From Epiperipatus broadwayi (Eukaryota; Onychophora; Udeonychophora; Euonychophora; Peripatidae): 64,000 nucleotides of DNA. Every line of letters starts with the position of its first letter. The first letter of the stretch is position 1. Of the stretch, positions 11,750 through 23,849 are shown piece by piece. The translations under genes were made by a program, and so were the position numbers. Location of the stretch: positions 810,001 to 874,000 of the forward strand of contig JAQFVV010012672.1 of NCBI GenBank assembly GCA_028023455.1, read 5' to 3'. The notes under the pieces were generated by a model. It saw only the letters and a program-made list of their open reading frames with translations. It searched no databases and was not told the origin of the DNA.

Positions 11750-14022
11750 ATGGGTTGCATATATTAATATACCGACGTTTTGACTGAGGCGATACAATCA
11801 CTGATTTGAAAAAAACGTTAAAATTCCACCAATAGCAAAAATGATAAATTAAGGTTTTTTTAAAAAAATCTTTCCAAATAGGAGGAAGTTTGCATGTATC
11901 ATCACGCTTATTGATACAATCTGGCCTTTTAAGTATCTCAATGGCTTCTCTAATTTTGCACTGGTAGAAATTATCATATCTAGTGTAACAGTAGCTGGGT
12001 TCGAATACAAGAGATAATACAATGTAGAGTGTTAATTGCGAGTGTTGATATGGATTGATTGTGTATATGCGAAAAGATGTATAAATAGTCATTCGAACCC
12101 TGTTACCAAGAGTGTGAAAGTAATACGTAATCTGTTAAAGGATGAACTGTATGCTTGTATATATGTAGTTGTATGTGTGTTATTATAAAGTGTGTATAGG
12201 TATTAATGATTATATGTGGGATTGACGAGAGGCAATTATATATGGAGTTGTATAAATTTGTTATTGGTTATACATATATATTTTGTTGTTCGTTAATGTT
12301 CTAAGTTCTACATTTTAATAATATTGGCGGTAACATGTGTTTCTTGATGAATCCATTGAGCATATAAAGCTACAGAAATAGAATGAATTAATTGCTGCGG
12401 GTAGCTTAAGTTAATGACTCTGTCTGCCAGAAGTCTTAGAACTGGTCGAGTTGGTATTTTGAAGCAATGGAAGATCCGGTCTGTGGCATACGAATAGATA
12501 AGGGAGAATGTGAGGTTAAAGAGTGTGAAAGAAAAGAACTATTTTTTTTTCCTCTCAAATATATAGGGGTGATGGTGATTAGAGAAGGAAAGAAAAGAGA
12601 ACGGTGCACAGATTTTGGATTGGATTAATGTGTAATTGATTAAGAATTTTTAGTAATATGCCCATAACAATGTTGGGGTAATTAAATAGTGTGAGTTTCG
12701 TTAAACCAGCCCAGTGGACTGTTATTGTAGGACTCACCTGAATCAGATTATGAAATTCGCTGTTTAAATTTTATCAAGTGTAATGGCGACGAAGTACATG
12801 CAGCTAGGACCTCTTAAGCGAGCAAAATCATCTACTCCACCTCTATGATAAGCTACTTGGTGTGCCACATTGCGGACTGTTTACCATTCTTAGGATCAAC
12901 TAATATTGAGAAGGCCAGTATTTCTGTAGGATTATGAATGTGTGGACTGTTAGCTTTGACCACGTGGACATTTGCTCTATATATATGTTCAATGAATGCG
13001 CAGTAATGAAGAGACTTGTGTTACCTCTATATTAAACACAGTAATAAATATTGTTTAAATATAAAAAAAAACATTAAATAAACAACTCGATGTGTAATTG
13101 CACTCTTTCGTTGCTATATATTTGAATCATATGTGTGTGTCGGAATAAATGGGTTGTGTGCATGAATATTAAGATATGGATAGGTGTGTATAAAGTTTAG
13201 AATTAAATGATAGCTAGCGTAGTAACTTATAGCCTAGTTTTGTTATAACTTCTGGGCTGTGTAGTATAATTTATAAACAAGTAAACTATCGTATGGTATA
13301 CGTATATATATATATATGACGTAGTCGAGAATTGTCTTTGCTTTGTTCTCTCATTAGACCATGTTCCCCAGACCTTGAGATAGAGTTAGTCTGGACGCGC
13401 TACCCTAGATATATATAAATATACAGAACCCTTATTTATGTTTTCGGTGGGTATAATTCTTATCAAAATGTAAAATTGGCGCTTGAGATGGGATTTAAAC
13501 CATGCTCATAAATATACTTACTTGAAGCTGCGGGAGAGATCATTATACGTGCATGAGTTATGCAACAATAATATGGGTAGACACTTAAACTGGATATGAT
13601 CCTGGTACTAAAAATTTCAAATTTTATGACCTGAATCTATAGTATGGAGTGAGAGTGCTGTTGATGAGTGTTGTTTAACTGCATTAGCATGCTCATATCT
13701 CCTAATACTGATGCGACGATTACTCATACCTATGTAAGAAGTTTTACAGTTTTTAAATGAGATATGATAAACACCATGAGATTCAAAAGGGATTGAATCC
13801 TTAGGTTTAGTTATTATATTGCTGATCTTTTGATGAGTAGAAAATGCTGTATCTATATTATAGCATTTTAATATACGTCCAATACTGTCTGTAGTTACTT
13901 TTACATATGGAACACAAATCCTAATAGCTGATTTATCATCTTTTTGTTTCCTATTTTGTCCATTTTGGGCCTGAAATAAGGCTTTTTTTATAAATTTATA
14001 ATTATAACTATTTGCTAACAAA
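11750..14022 (-). mobile_element. Penelope-like element fragment (family B), minus copy, interrupted
   Basis: Read on the minus strand. 14022-13617 encodes the RT C-terminal region and GIY-YIG domain (GVYHISFKNC then SYIGMSNRRISIRR). After an interruption, 11983-11750 encodes the C-terminal end (FYQCKIREAIEILKRPDCIN). The sister copy on the plus strand (14023-14880) runs continuously through the same junction, showing that 11984-13584 is an insertion into this copy. The fragment stops abruptly at about 14022, where it meets the plus copy head to head. Confidence 0.75.
11984..13584. mobile_element. Unclassified 1.6-kb insertion in Penelope-like fragment
   Basis: Defined by comparison: the Penelope sequence breaks after CATATCCAG (minus-strand reading, about 13584) and resumes at about 11983, whereas 14600-14625 is continuous. 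The insert is more complex in composition than its surroundings and has no long ORF. Read on the plus strand it begins TGTAACAGTAGC and ends GGGTAGACA, i.e. TG...CA as in LTRs. Near its right end TGGCGCTTGAGATGGGATTT with following AAACC (about 13477-13501) resembles a tRNA-complementary primer-binding site or a decayed tRNA-derived promoter read in reverse. Possibly an LTR plus leader of an LTR element; the class is not established. Confidence 0.4.
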
Positions 14023-14880
14023 ACTTTTTTCGATTTACAGAAAGAAAACACACACGGACAGATATTTACATTCTCATCATCACCCAACTCAGATAGTTTC
14101 TATAGCCAAAACTATTTTAAATAGAGCAATTAACCTTTCAGATAAGACATCTGAACGAAGAAATAAATCATATTAATAGTGTTTTGTTAGCAAATAATTA
14201 TAATTATAAATTTACAAAAAAAGCCTTATTTCAATCCCAAAATGGACAAAATAGGAAACAAAAAGATGATAAATCAGCTATTAGGATTTGTTCCATATGT
14301 AAAAGGAACTACAGACAGTATTGGACGTATATTAAAACACTATATTATCGATACAGCATTTTCTACTCATCAAAAAATCAACAATATAATAAACAAACCT
14401 AAGGATTCAATACCTCTTGAATCTCATGGGGTTTATCAAATCTCATGTGAAAATTGTAAAGCTTCTTACATAGGTATGAGTAATCATCGCATCAGTGTTA
14501 GGAGAGATGAGCATGCTAATGCAGTTAAACAATACTCATCATCATCAGCACTCATTTCATACTATAGATTCAGGTCATAAAATTGATTTTTCTAGTACCA
14601 GGATCATATCCAGATGTGATAATCTCTACCAGTGCAAAATTAGAGAAGCCATTGGGTACTTAAAAGGCCAGATAGTATCAATAAGCATGATGATACATGC
14701 AAACTTCTTCCTATTTGGAAAGATTTTTTTAAAAAACATTCTTAATTTAACATTTTTGCTATTGGTGGAACATTTTTTTCAAATCAGTAATTGTAGCACC
14801 TCTACAACCGTCTTTCTACCTTTTATTACCCAGTGGATGACTTGTGTGATCAAGTCAAAACGTCAGTATATCAATATTTA
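14023..14880 (+). mobile_element. Penelope-like element fragment (family B), plus copy
   Basis: Decayed coding remnant in shifting frames: IYRKKTHTDRYLHSHHHPTQ (RT palm/thumb region, around 14030-14092), IVSIAKTILNRAINLSDKTS, then 14242-14580 with GVYQISCENCKASYIGMSNH (the GIY-YIG signature) and 14575-14700 with YQCKIREAIGYLKGQ. Several stops and frameshifts exclude a functional protein. It begins at about 14023, back to back with the minus copy, and includes about 40 codons of RT sequence that the minus copy lacks. Confidence 0.75.
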
Positions 14881-15215
14881 AATTTTTTAACACAGATGAA
14901 CCTGCAAAATATGTCTTATATATATATAGCATAGAAGTAGTTAAAATGAATATGGTGGTTAAGAAAAACTAAGAATATTAAAATATTGTAGATCCTGGAG
15001 GGAAAAAATATTGATTCCTATTCAAATTCAGCATGAAAGCATACTTGGATGTACTAAAGAGTAGCAGAATTAAGAATCTAAAATAATGTAAAAATACAAA
15101 TTAATTTTAAAAGAAAGTGATAGTTATTCTTGAATTAGAATAAATATAAAGCGTAGTAATAAAAAAAAATGGATCTAAATATTTGGTATTTTTAAAAATA
15201 TATTTTTATTTTTAG
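14881..15215. other. Intron-like AT-rich sequence
   Basis: Non-coding; ends in a T-rich tract and AG at 15214-15215, the splice acceptor of the first recognised host exon. Confidence 0.5.
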
Positions 15216-15296
15216 GTAATCGCCACATTATTTGCTCTGGTAATTACTGGATGAAAGAAATGGCTCAAATTTTATCCAAAGAATTCAAATCACAAG
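15216..15296 (+). CDS. Extended SDR (dihydroflavonol-reductase-like), internal coding exon 1 of 4 seen
   Basis: An 81-bp exon with a polypyrimidine-AG acceptor (TTTTTAG) and a CAAG/GTAA donor. It enters in phase 1 and leaves in phase 1. Reading frame: (G)NRHIICSGNYWMKEMAQILS, then KEFKSQ(G). In extended SDR reductases of the dihydroflavonol-reductase/aldehyde-reductase group this is the segment just after the D-V-R-D-A-H block, where G-R-[YHF]-I-[CI]-S marks the substrate-binding domain and is followed by an amphipathic helix. These enzymes use NAD(P)H to reduce carbonyl groups in the cytosol; the substrate cannot be inferred. The Rossmann domain and YxxxK active site must be in upstream exons, which I did not find. 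Phases match the exon at 23850 exactly. Confidence 0.8.
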
Positions 15297-15765
15297 GTAA
15301 AATTTTAAATAGTTTTTTTAAATAGAATTTGATGTTATTTGAATTTTTGAAATCATTTAAATCAACAATTAGCAATCATTTTAGACTTGAGAACTATTCA
15401 TATTTTCCTTTATATTTGCAATATGATTGACTACTTGCAGAAAATGTCATCTTTTTTTTTTTTATTTAAAATATTTAATAGTGCTGATTTTTTTATAAAT
15501 GCCTAAAATTTTCTTACCGTCTTAGATGATAAAATATAAGAAAAAAAAAATAAATATTAAGAGGGAAGGGGGATTGTTTTGAATTAATTTTTATTGAATG
15601 AATTACATTTGATTTCAAAATTTGTCTCCAATATATAATTTATAAATTGTTTCTAATGATTTTTAATTCTTTAATAATTTCATATTGATCTATATATATT
15701 AAAAAGAATGTGGAAATAATAAGAGATTAAAATTTTTTTATATATTAAATGCTTTTGTTGATTGT

Positions 15766-17225
15766 GTACTAAATATAATATTGATAGCAGCAGATGGAGC
15801 ACCAGCCATGTTTTATCGTTATCACGGTTTTATAAGCCATTTAAAACAAAAAGTACCTGGTATATTTGCAATTCACTGCATCATTCACCAACAGCATTTA
15901 GTAGCAAAAAATCTAAATGCCAAATTGCATCAATCTCTCCAATTCATCATAATAGCAATAAACAAGATTCGTAGCAACACATTAAATTCTAGGTTGCTTG
16001 AGCAGTTGTGTGAAGAAAATGACAAGGACTTTTATCGATTACTTCTCCACGCAGCAGTACGCTGGCTGTCCAAAGGCTTATATTTGAAAAGACTTTTTTC
16101 ATTTTTTGAACCCATTTTAGAGTTTTTGGATGTTAAAGGTCCCATTTTGAAAGAAAATTTAATAAAATAGAAACCAGATATTGCTTATTTAAAGATTTAT
16201 TTGCTAAATTTAATAAGCTTAACTTGCAGTTACAAGGAATAAGCCTGAATTTAATAAAAACAAAGTCCATAATTTCACCTTTTTTTTGCCAGAATTAACC
16301 TATTCAAACAAACATTGGAAGGTACGAATTTTTGCAATTCTACAACTTATCATTGACAAATATTCAGGATGATGACATTTTGGCATATGTTCAACATTTA
16401 AATGCCCTCCGCTCAGACTTTAAAACCAGATTTGATGATGTTTTAACTATGGAAATACCACTCTGGGTTATCGATCCGTACAGTGCAATTGAAGAATCAG
16501 ATATCACACTACAAGAACTCATCGAAATAAGCATTAACGAAGTACTTAAAGTGCAGTTCAAAAAGGGTATCAACAATTCTGGCTTCAAAAAAATGTAGTT
16601 GTTACTTATCCTGCATTATGGAGTATTGCAGGAAAATTTTTGATACTTTTTCCATCTTCATACTCATGGAAATGGGTTTTAGCGCAGTAACTAATCTGTT
16701 GGCAAAAAAAAAAGAAATTATATGCAAATAACTGAATGAAGAGATTTAAAAGGTTATACCTCAGTCATTTGATTCCAAATATTAAGCAATTGCTATCAGA
16801 GCATCAATTCATCCCTCCCATTAACACCATTATTGTATTTTTAGTTTTGAACCTTAGTGTTATTTTATGGTTTTGTTACTAAATTCTGATTTTTGTCCAA
16901 AATCCAAATATTTACTTAGTTTTGTACTAAATTTTAAAGAGAATTTAATTTAGCCTTTTTTTTATTTTTTAGCTATTTAACGTTTAATTTTGTTTTATTT
17001 CACATAAAAAGATTTTTAATTTAATTGTTTCAATAAAGGTCTGAATAAGTTCATTTTATTTTTTTATAAAGCTCTATCAAGTGAACAGCATTATATCAGC
17101 TGTAATTAAAAAAAAACATTTGATGATATAAAGTTTAGGAAAATTTAATATTGGGCAGGCAAAGGGTCTACAGCAAAAAAATAATTCTGAAATGGTCCAC
17201 AGGACAAAAAGTTTGGGAATCTCTG
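15766..17225 (+). pseudogene. hAT-superfamily transposase remnant
   Basis: Decayed transposase of the hAT type related to SCAND3/ZBED-like proteins. Frame 1 (15781-16170) has the core block ADGAPAMFYRYHGFISHLKQ, the HCIIHQQHLVAKN motif and AVRWLSKG. After stops, 16332-16598 carries LRSDFKTRFDDVLTMEIPLW, and about 16596-16730 encodes the hAT dimerisation segment (VVTYPALWSIAGKFLILFPS, a decayed region, then LTKK-like residues). The 3' terminus at about 17200-17225 reads AAAAGTTTGGGAATCTCTG, matching the usual hAT end (reverse complement begins CAGAGATTCCCAAAC). The matching 5' inverted repeat is absent upstream, so the element is 5'-truncated. It lies in intron 1 of the SDR gene, same strand. 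Confidence 0.82.
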
Positions 17226-17383
17226 ATTTAGACCGTACTTTTTATCAATTTTTTTTTTAATACCTTTATTACCCTTCATCTTAAATGTTTTTTTTTTATA
17301 TATATATTTTCTTAATTCTCTGTTATTTTATATTAATTATTTTCATTTTTTAGAATCAAACCTGTCTTTACTATATACAGGGA

Positions 17384-17922
17384 TGAAATTGATATTTACC
17401 AGCTGTATTTGCTTCTGCAATAATTAATAAACAATAACAGTAATTAAAAGTAATAAACATAAATTTATTCACTTGCTGTTATTGAAAATAATAATATACC
17501 TAGTGAAATCACTTGAGCTTCTTTATGCAAGATTAATAGTTGCCCATATGATAAGCTGTTCATTTGCACAATAGTTTAAACAAGTCCACATTTGTGTGTA
17601 TCTCCATTTACTTCTGTTTTCACATAGAAACATTCTAATCATGTGTCTAATAACAGTCTTTAAATCATTTTATTTCCTTATAATGATTAGTGCATACATT
17701 TCACTTTTTCTTTGTTTATTAAACTCTGCTCTGCACTGCTAGTATGCATTCGGTTATATTTATTCAGTTCAAAATACATAGTAATTACATATATTGACCT
17801 TAGTGCCAAATTTCTAGAGTACATTTATACCAATAATAATTTTAATGTATTGTCTGTACATATAATACAAGATTTCATTACATTTTATTTACACTAAATA
17901 TACATATATACGCAACAGTCCA
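17384..17922 (-). repeat. Gypsy-1 3' LTR
   Basis: Aligns along its length with 21761-22369. Shared blocks include GAGCTTCTTTATGCAAGATT, TAATAGTTGCCCA and ATTTATACCAATAATAATTT. On the minus strand it starts TGGACTGTT, directly after the polypurine tract. Confidence 0.82.
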
Positions 17923-17937
17923 TTTCTCCCTCACTCT
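17923..17937 (-). promoter_or_regulatory. Gypsy-1 polypurine tract
   Basis: On the minus strand AGAGTGAGGGAGAAA lies immediately before the LTR start TGGACTG, the position of the plus-strand primer in LTR retrotransposons. Confidence 0.65.
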
Positions 17938-18049
17938 AGAAAATAGCTCTTCCTGATTACAAAAAGTAATCTTGCAATTTTGTTGGTTGTCTTTGGACTC
18001 TGGTGGGAAATATATCTCTTTCTTCCTCTTTATTATCCACTAGATCCGG

Positions 18050-20862
18050 CTGTATCAACTGATTGTGTACTTAGATCTGATTGATCAGCTTGATTAGCTA
18101 TGGACATTTCTTTATATTTCTGAGATGACAGCATGCTCCTCTTTTTCATTAGAAGTTCGTATTTTATTGGGTAACATAATTTGGGCATTATCTGCATCTA
18201 TTGTTTCACTCTGCTGAGATCATAAGTGTCTCTTCAGATTTTTTTCATTATTGAGTTTAACTAGTAGAATATACTTAAATAGAACTTTCATCACAACAGC
18301 AGGAAACCATTTCCTTTTTTAAAATATCACAACTCCACAGTAGGTCGCTGATTTTATATTTTTCAACATCAAAATTATTATTCACAATAACTTTTTTATT
18401 TAGCAACATCTTTGTTAAGTGTGTCTGACATAACAATGGTTCTGCTGGTGTTTTCATTATTGACACACTAGGGATGAAATGTTGATAAATATCACATCAA
18501 ACAAATATTTATGTATGTCTTTGTGAGATGTCTTATTCAGTGTCACTTTCAAATGTTGCACTGCCTTTTCAGCTAAACCAGTATTTTTTGTCCCTTTATC
18601 AGATAAAAACTCCTGAACTCTTGCAATGTAAATCTTGTCTCATTGTCTGATACTACTGTTTCCGGAAAACCTTGGCCTGCAAAGATCTATTTTAGACATG
18701 AATAATACACTCTGCGCTTATGTTTTTAACAAACTTATATTCTGCTTATTTTGAATAAGAATCATTTGCAACTATGAACATGTTGGACCTGCATGGTCTA
18801 AATGTAAACATTGCCATGATAACATTGCTTTTGCCCACAAATCAAAAGTCTTTGGAGGTGAATTGGCAGTAGACTGGCATTCAACTCAGTTTTTAACTGT
18901 TTGTTCAATATCCTGATTCAAATTAGGCCACCAAACATATGAAGAAGCTAAGGCTTTATTCACACTATGCCTGGATGTCCTTGGTGTAGCAGACAGTACT
19001 TGCTTTCAACCTACTCACGCATTCCAGATAGGTCTTGCAATGTAATTTGGTCAACTTTTAGGCCATCCAAATCGAATCCAATTTCTCAAGCTTTTATATC
19101 CAGGATCATTATTAGTTTACTTTTCAATCTTTGAACTATTTACAGTTTTATGCTTCCAAGAATCAATGTTATTTATTTCTATACATTTTTGCTGGTATTG
19201 ACAAGCATCTGGCAAATGTAATAAAGCATCGGCACAGGCAATTTCTTTTCTGGGCTTGTAAACTAATATGTAATCATATGCTGCTAACAAATTAATCCAA
19301 CAAATCAAATGTGGCATGTTCAGGAGTTTTTTTTTATCATGTCCAAAATTCCCTGCAATGGGCAATGATCTGTATACATAAAGAATTTACATCCATACAT
19401 GTATTGATGGTATTTTTTAACAGTGAATATTATAGCCAGGGCTTCTTTGTCAAATTGACTATAATTTTTTTCAGCATCTGTCAGAATCCTTGAGACATAT
19501 GCAATAGGGATTCTCAATAACAGCAATGTGAAATAACAGCTCCAAGGCCAAAATCCAAAGCCTCGGTTGTAGTAATTATTTCCTAGTCACTGTTATAATG
19601 TACAACAAGCTGCTTAGACATAAGTAAATCTTTTACTTTCTGGAAAGCTAATTCATGCTCTTGAGTCCATTTCCAGTGCTGTCCTTTATGCAGTAACTCA
19701 TACAATGGTGTAAGGATGTGTGACTTCCCTTTCATGAAACTCAAAAAAAGTTGAGCAATCCTAGTCTACAAATCTTTTATGTTTCCAGGCTTTAGAGCAT
19801 TTTTGGCAGCTGTAATGTTTTCCAAGTTAGGGAATTTTTCTTTTTAGTTTGTAACATGGCCCAGAAATATAATTTCATACATAGCCCACATACATTTAGA
19901 AAGTTTAATTCTAGTTCCAACTTTCTCCAGTCTTAAACAAACATTCAACACACTTGTTTCCAATTCACTTTCTAGTTTGAGCAGTTATTAAAATGTAATC
20001 TAAATAAAAAATAACTATTTCCATGTTTTGAAATAAACCATCCATTTTTTCTTGAAACATGCTTGGAGCCACTGTAATCCCATAAGGCAGCTTGCACTTA
20101 TAAAATTCCAGATGATGAAAAGCTGATTTAAAATCTATTTTGCAAAGAACACTGCCTTCTGAAGCGATGCTAAAACTTTGTGTACACTTGGGACTGGATA
20201 CACTTCTTTATTTTAAAATGTATTAAGTATAACACAATAATTTCTGTATATGCTAATACTCTGGTCTGGTTTTATAGCTACAATTACTGGTGTAGTCCCT
20301 GATGAATCTTCAACTGGAGGCAAAACACCTTTACTAACCATATCTTTAATAGTCTGTTCAATTTGGATTTTAAGGCAAATGGAATCTTATACAGTTTGCA
20401 TGCTATAGGCTGAGCATCACTTACTATTTCAATATTAACAGGCCATGTTTCTGACTTAAAATAAATGTGCAAACATCTTTCTAACTTCTGCTTTCGACTG
20501 AATTCTCTTATTTATTTTAAGACAAATTCCCAATGGACGAAAACAATTCTTTCCTTGTAGAGAACTTATATTAAACTTCACAATGTGTAATGGTCAAACA
20601 ACAGCTCTAATAATTAATATTCACAGATATGTTAACTTTCCCATATGTGCCAATCCTGTTACCATTTTACATCTGTGGCGAATACCTACATATTTTGAAA
20701 CATGTATTTTTTTTTACTGCTGCCATTAATTTTTATCCAATCTTTATATGCCAATAAAGAAAGGCTGGCACCGCTGTCTACTTCCATTGTAATTTTACTT
20801 TCTTAGACAATAATGTTTAACACAATATGACCATGTGTGTTGTTAATTTTGTTAACAGATTT
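18050..20862 (-). pseudogene. Gypsy-1 pol remnant (protease, RT, RNase H, integrase)
   Basis: Read on the minus strand. Protease: MEVDSGASLSLLAYKDW at about 20735-20790, with the aspartyl DSG active site intact. RT: the SETWPVNIEI start region at 20472, then KIDFKSAFHHLEFYKCKLPY and further on FYLDYI at about 20000, where the catalytic YxDD second Asp is Tyr; residues between AFH and LEFYK are missing. RNase H: IAYVSRILTDAEKNYSQFDK, EALAIIF and YTDHCPL at 19320-19526, then DALLHLP at about 19200. Integrase zinc-finger region: SRHSVNKALASSYVWWPNL at about 18890-18990, with a stop where the first Cys of the C..C pair should be. Multiple stops and shifts; not functional. Confidence 0.82.
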
Positions 20863-21600
20863 TTTCTATCTTAATCTGCCTCCCCGTGATTTAAAGTCAG
20901 GACTTAACTGCATTTCGCAACTCTTACCTTTGTTTCTGCAGACACGAGTTAAATGTCCTTGAATTTTACAAACATTACATTTCTTCATTTTTAATTTCTT
21001 AACATGGCCTTTTATACTGCAATAGCAGATCAAATTTTCCTTTACTGTCTTTGAAGTCGTAGCTACCGCTTGTGCTTTATTTACAGAAATTGAATTATTC
21101 TGCATTCTGACTGAAGTCTGAAATTCTGTTGCTTCTTCTAACATTACTTTCTGTGCCAAATATTTTCCAAGGATTATCTTATAATTCGGATTTGGCGTAC
21201 TCAGCAAAGTTTTCTCAGGCTATGGTCAGACATTCTAGACAGTAGTTGTTCAAACAACATGTTTTCTAGCTTGGAGAGAAAATGGCATTGTTTTGCGGGT
21301 GTATGATGTGTGCACAATGCTCATTGAGGTAATTGCCTTCTCATCCTGAAACACAGATGAGATACTCATTTTGAAGTTGCCTGTTGGAAATATGTATTTG
21401 ATTTTTTTTTTATCTCTTCATATGGAATGTCATCAGGTGTTTTCAGGTCACACAATTGTTTTGTGACTTGTAAAATGTCCTTGCCCGCAAATGATAAAAT
21501 CGTAGCTATTTTGAATCTGTGTTAACATATAACACTCAATATGCTCAACATAAACTTTCCGTGCTGATGTGTTATTAATATCAAACTTGCGAATGTTACT
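20863..21600 (-). pseudogene. Gypsy-1 gag remnant with zinc knuckles
   Basis: The minus-strand open piece 21207-20866 contains two adjacent Cys/His motifs: an odd CYCSIKGHVKKLKMKKC, and a standard CCHC knuckle CNVCKIQGHLTRVC. They lie just upstream of the protease, the expected place for nucleocapsid. Upstream capsid-like sequence to about 21600 is broken by stops. The same pair of motifs recurs, more decayed, in Gypsy-3 (about 62420-62520). Confidence 0.75.
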
Positions 21601-21760
21601 GTTCAACATTGCCATTATTTATCAACACTTAAACAAGTTCTTTCTTCATAAACTGATGACTATAATCATTCATTTTTCAACTTGTCATTCTTCTGTCTAT
21701 TTACATCATTCTATTGTCGCCCTGCGTCATACTGCTATATATATATATATATATATAAGG

Positions 21761-22369
21761 TTAAAATTGATGCTTACTAGCTGTATATGCATTTGCAATA
21801 ATTAATAAATAACAATAGTAATTAAAAATAATAATAAATTTATTCACTTTCTGTTAATGAAAATAATGATAAATTAAAGTAAGTGAAATCTCTTGAGCTT
21901 CTTTATGCAAGATTAATAGTTGCCCACATGATAAATTGTACATACACACTATAGTTTAAACAAGTTCAGTTATTTGTGTGTATCTCCATTTACTTCTGTT
22001 GTAACATACAGATTTTCTAATCATGTGTCTAATAACAATCTTTAAACTATTTCCTTATAACAATTAGCGCACTTGTTGCACTTTTTCTTCTAATGAGGTT
22101 GCACAAATTGCTGCTCACTCGGTTGGATTAAACTCTGTCTTGCGCTGCTATTATGTATCTTGTTATATTCAGTTCAGAATATGTAGTAGGGCTCATTTAC
22201 ATATATTTACTTTGCTCAATATCAAATCCAGTTTTTAAGTTTTACGCTAATTTTCTAGAGTATATTTATACCAATAATAATTTTAATATGCTGTCTATTC
22301 ATATTTTACAAAATTTCATTAAAGTTTATTTACACTATATATATATACACACACACACAGAACAGTCCA
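21761..22369 (-). repeat. Gypsy-1 5' LTR
   Basis: Direct-repeat partner of 17384-17922, ending on the plus side at CAGTCCA. It differs from the 3' LTR by substitutions, an insertion near 22080-22130 and a CA microsatellite at 22348-22360. A TA microsatellite (about 21737-21757) sits where the primer-binding site would be expected, so no PBS is recognisable. Confidence 0.82.
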
Positions 22370-22440
22370 GTCTCACTTCTACATATTTATACAAGTAGAC
22401 AACAATTCTGTAATGAATCATCACATAACATAATGTAAAT

Positions 22441-22748
22441 ATAGGCAATCTTCGACTTTCGTACATTCTACTTTCATACAATTTGCTATTTAGTATGAAG
22501 GACGATAGAAAAAGACACTACTTTTTATCAAGAGAAAAACATAATTCAACTATCTCTTAAAAATTTATAAAGAAAACACCAGATACTAATCAATAAAGTG
22601 TTATTTATGTATATTTAAATACACTTCATTAAAAATTAAGTAATTTAAAAATACTTTTTGGTGTTTTTTTTTACATTATTCTACTTTTGTGCATTTCAAC
22701 TTTTATACAAGTTTCAAGAACCAATTAGGTATAAAAATTGAGGACCAC
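22441..22748. mobile_element. Possible short MITE with pogo-like ends
   Basis: The left end GGCAATCTTCGACTTTCGTA and the reverse complement of the right end, GGTCCTCAATTTTTATACC, are imperfect inverted repeats resembling pogo/Tigger-type termini. The internal sequence is non-coding. Borders and target duplication are uncertain. Confidence 0.35.
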
Positions 22749-23849
22749 CAATAACAAAAATTGGAAAGACGATTACCAGAAAACAGTTTGCTTTCAGTCA
22801 TTCTTATTATATTAGCATAATTTATTTTGCTTAAGACGTATGTTCACTTCTAAATTTTACATTATTAGAACTTCTAAATTACATTTGACTAGACATACTT
22901 TAGAACTGTGAAAACTTATACATATGATTAAATATAAAATATTGCAAAAGTAAACAGTTTAAAATAAATGGTTATTTGACATAATATTTTTACAAAAATA
23001 AAGTTATGATTAATTTAGATTTATTATTGTTTAGTTTTGAATAATAATAAAATCTTAAGAAAAATGTAAACATATAAAAACATTTAGTTAATAATTATTT
23101 GTTGAACTATTTTTATTATCAACTACCTCTTAATAATACATAAGGTAGTATATAACAAAATATTTTGGGTAGTAGTAGTCTCCTTTCTTCTTCAAGTGAT
23201 GTTGGCCTGACCTGTGATAGTACTAACATGGCAATTGAATTTGGACATTTAGATTTGTTAAAGGCATCATAATGGATTGGGAAAATACAAAAATATTGGG
23301 CAGAGAGGAAAAAATACAGAAAAAAAAATTCAAATAAGTTTGCTCACATGGCAATGGCAAATAATTATATAAGTTAATTTATTGTGATAATTCATAATGT
23401 TTGGAAATCACTCATTAACTTTGCATTTAGCTACATATATGAAATTTCTACTGACTGTTGCTTTTGGCAGAAGAGCATTACTTTAAACTCAATATTCATG
23501 AATCTAGTTTCCCATGCTATTATTGTCACAGATCAGACCAGCGAACTCTTGAAAAAGTGAAAAAAACAATACCAATCGAAATATTATGTTATATACTAAC
23601 CTATGTGCTTATTACTAACACTTGAATGTATAAGTATAAACATATAAAAATTTATATTAGATGATGGAAATAGTTCAATATATAATTACTACTAAAATAA
23701 CATTATTACAAACTTTCAGACAAGCTCAAATACATTATTCAATTTTATAAATATCCTTTTCATTTGAATGTAATAATTTTTTAATTAAATAAAATTTCTA
23801 TTAAATACTGTTATTAATGATGTTATTTTTTATTGAATTATTCTTTCAG
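22749..23849. other. Intron 1 remainder, no gene seen
   Basis: AT-rich, non-coding, ending in the acceptor TTCTTTCAG at 23841-23849. Confidence 0.5.

Larger units (their letters stand above)
17384..22369 (-). mobile_element. Gypsy-1: decayed Ty3/Gypsy LTR retrotransposon
   Basis: Complete layout on the minus strand: 5' LTR 21761-22369, gag, protease, RT, RNase H, integrase, polypurine tract, 3' LTR 17384-17922. The two LTRs differ at many positions and by indels, so the insertion is old. No target-site duplication is evident (left flank AGGGA, right flank GTCTC). It fills most of intron 1 of the SDR gene in antisense. LTR sequences and protein blocks relate it to Gypsy-2 and Gypsy-3. Confidence 0.85.

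Noticed and set aside
21430-21460. CTGATGA core (minus strand) as a hammerhead ribozyme
   Set aside because: Lies in the Gypsy-1 gag coding remnant and lacks a proper stem II/GAAA arrangement.
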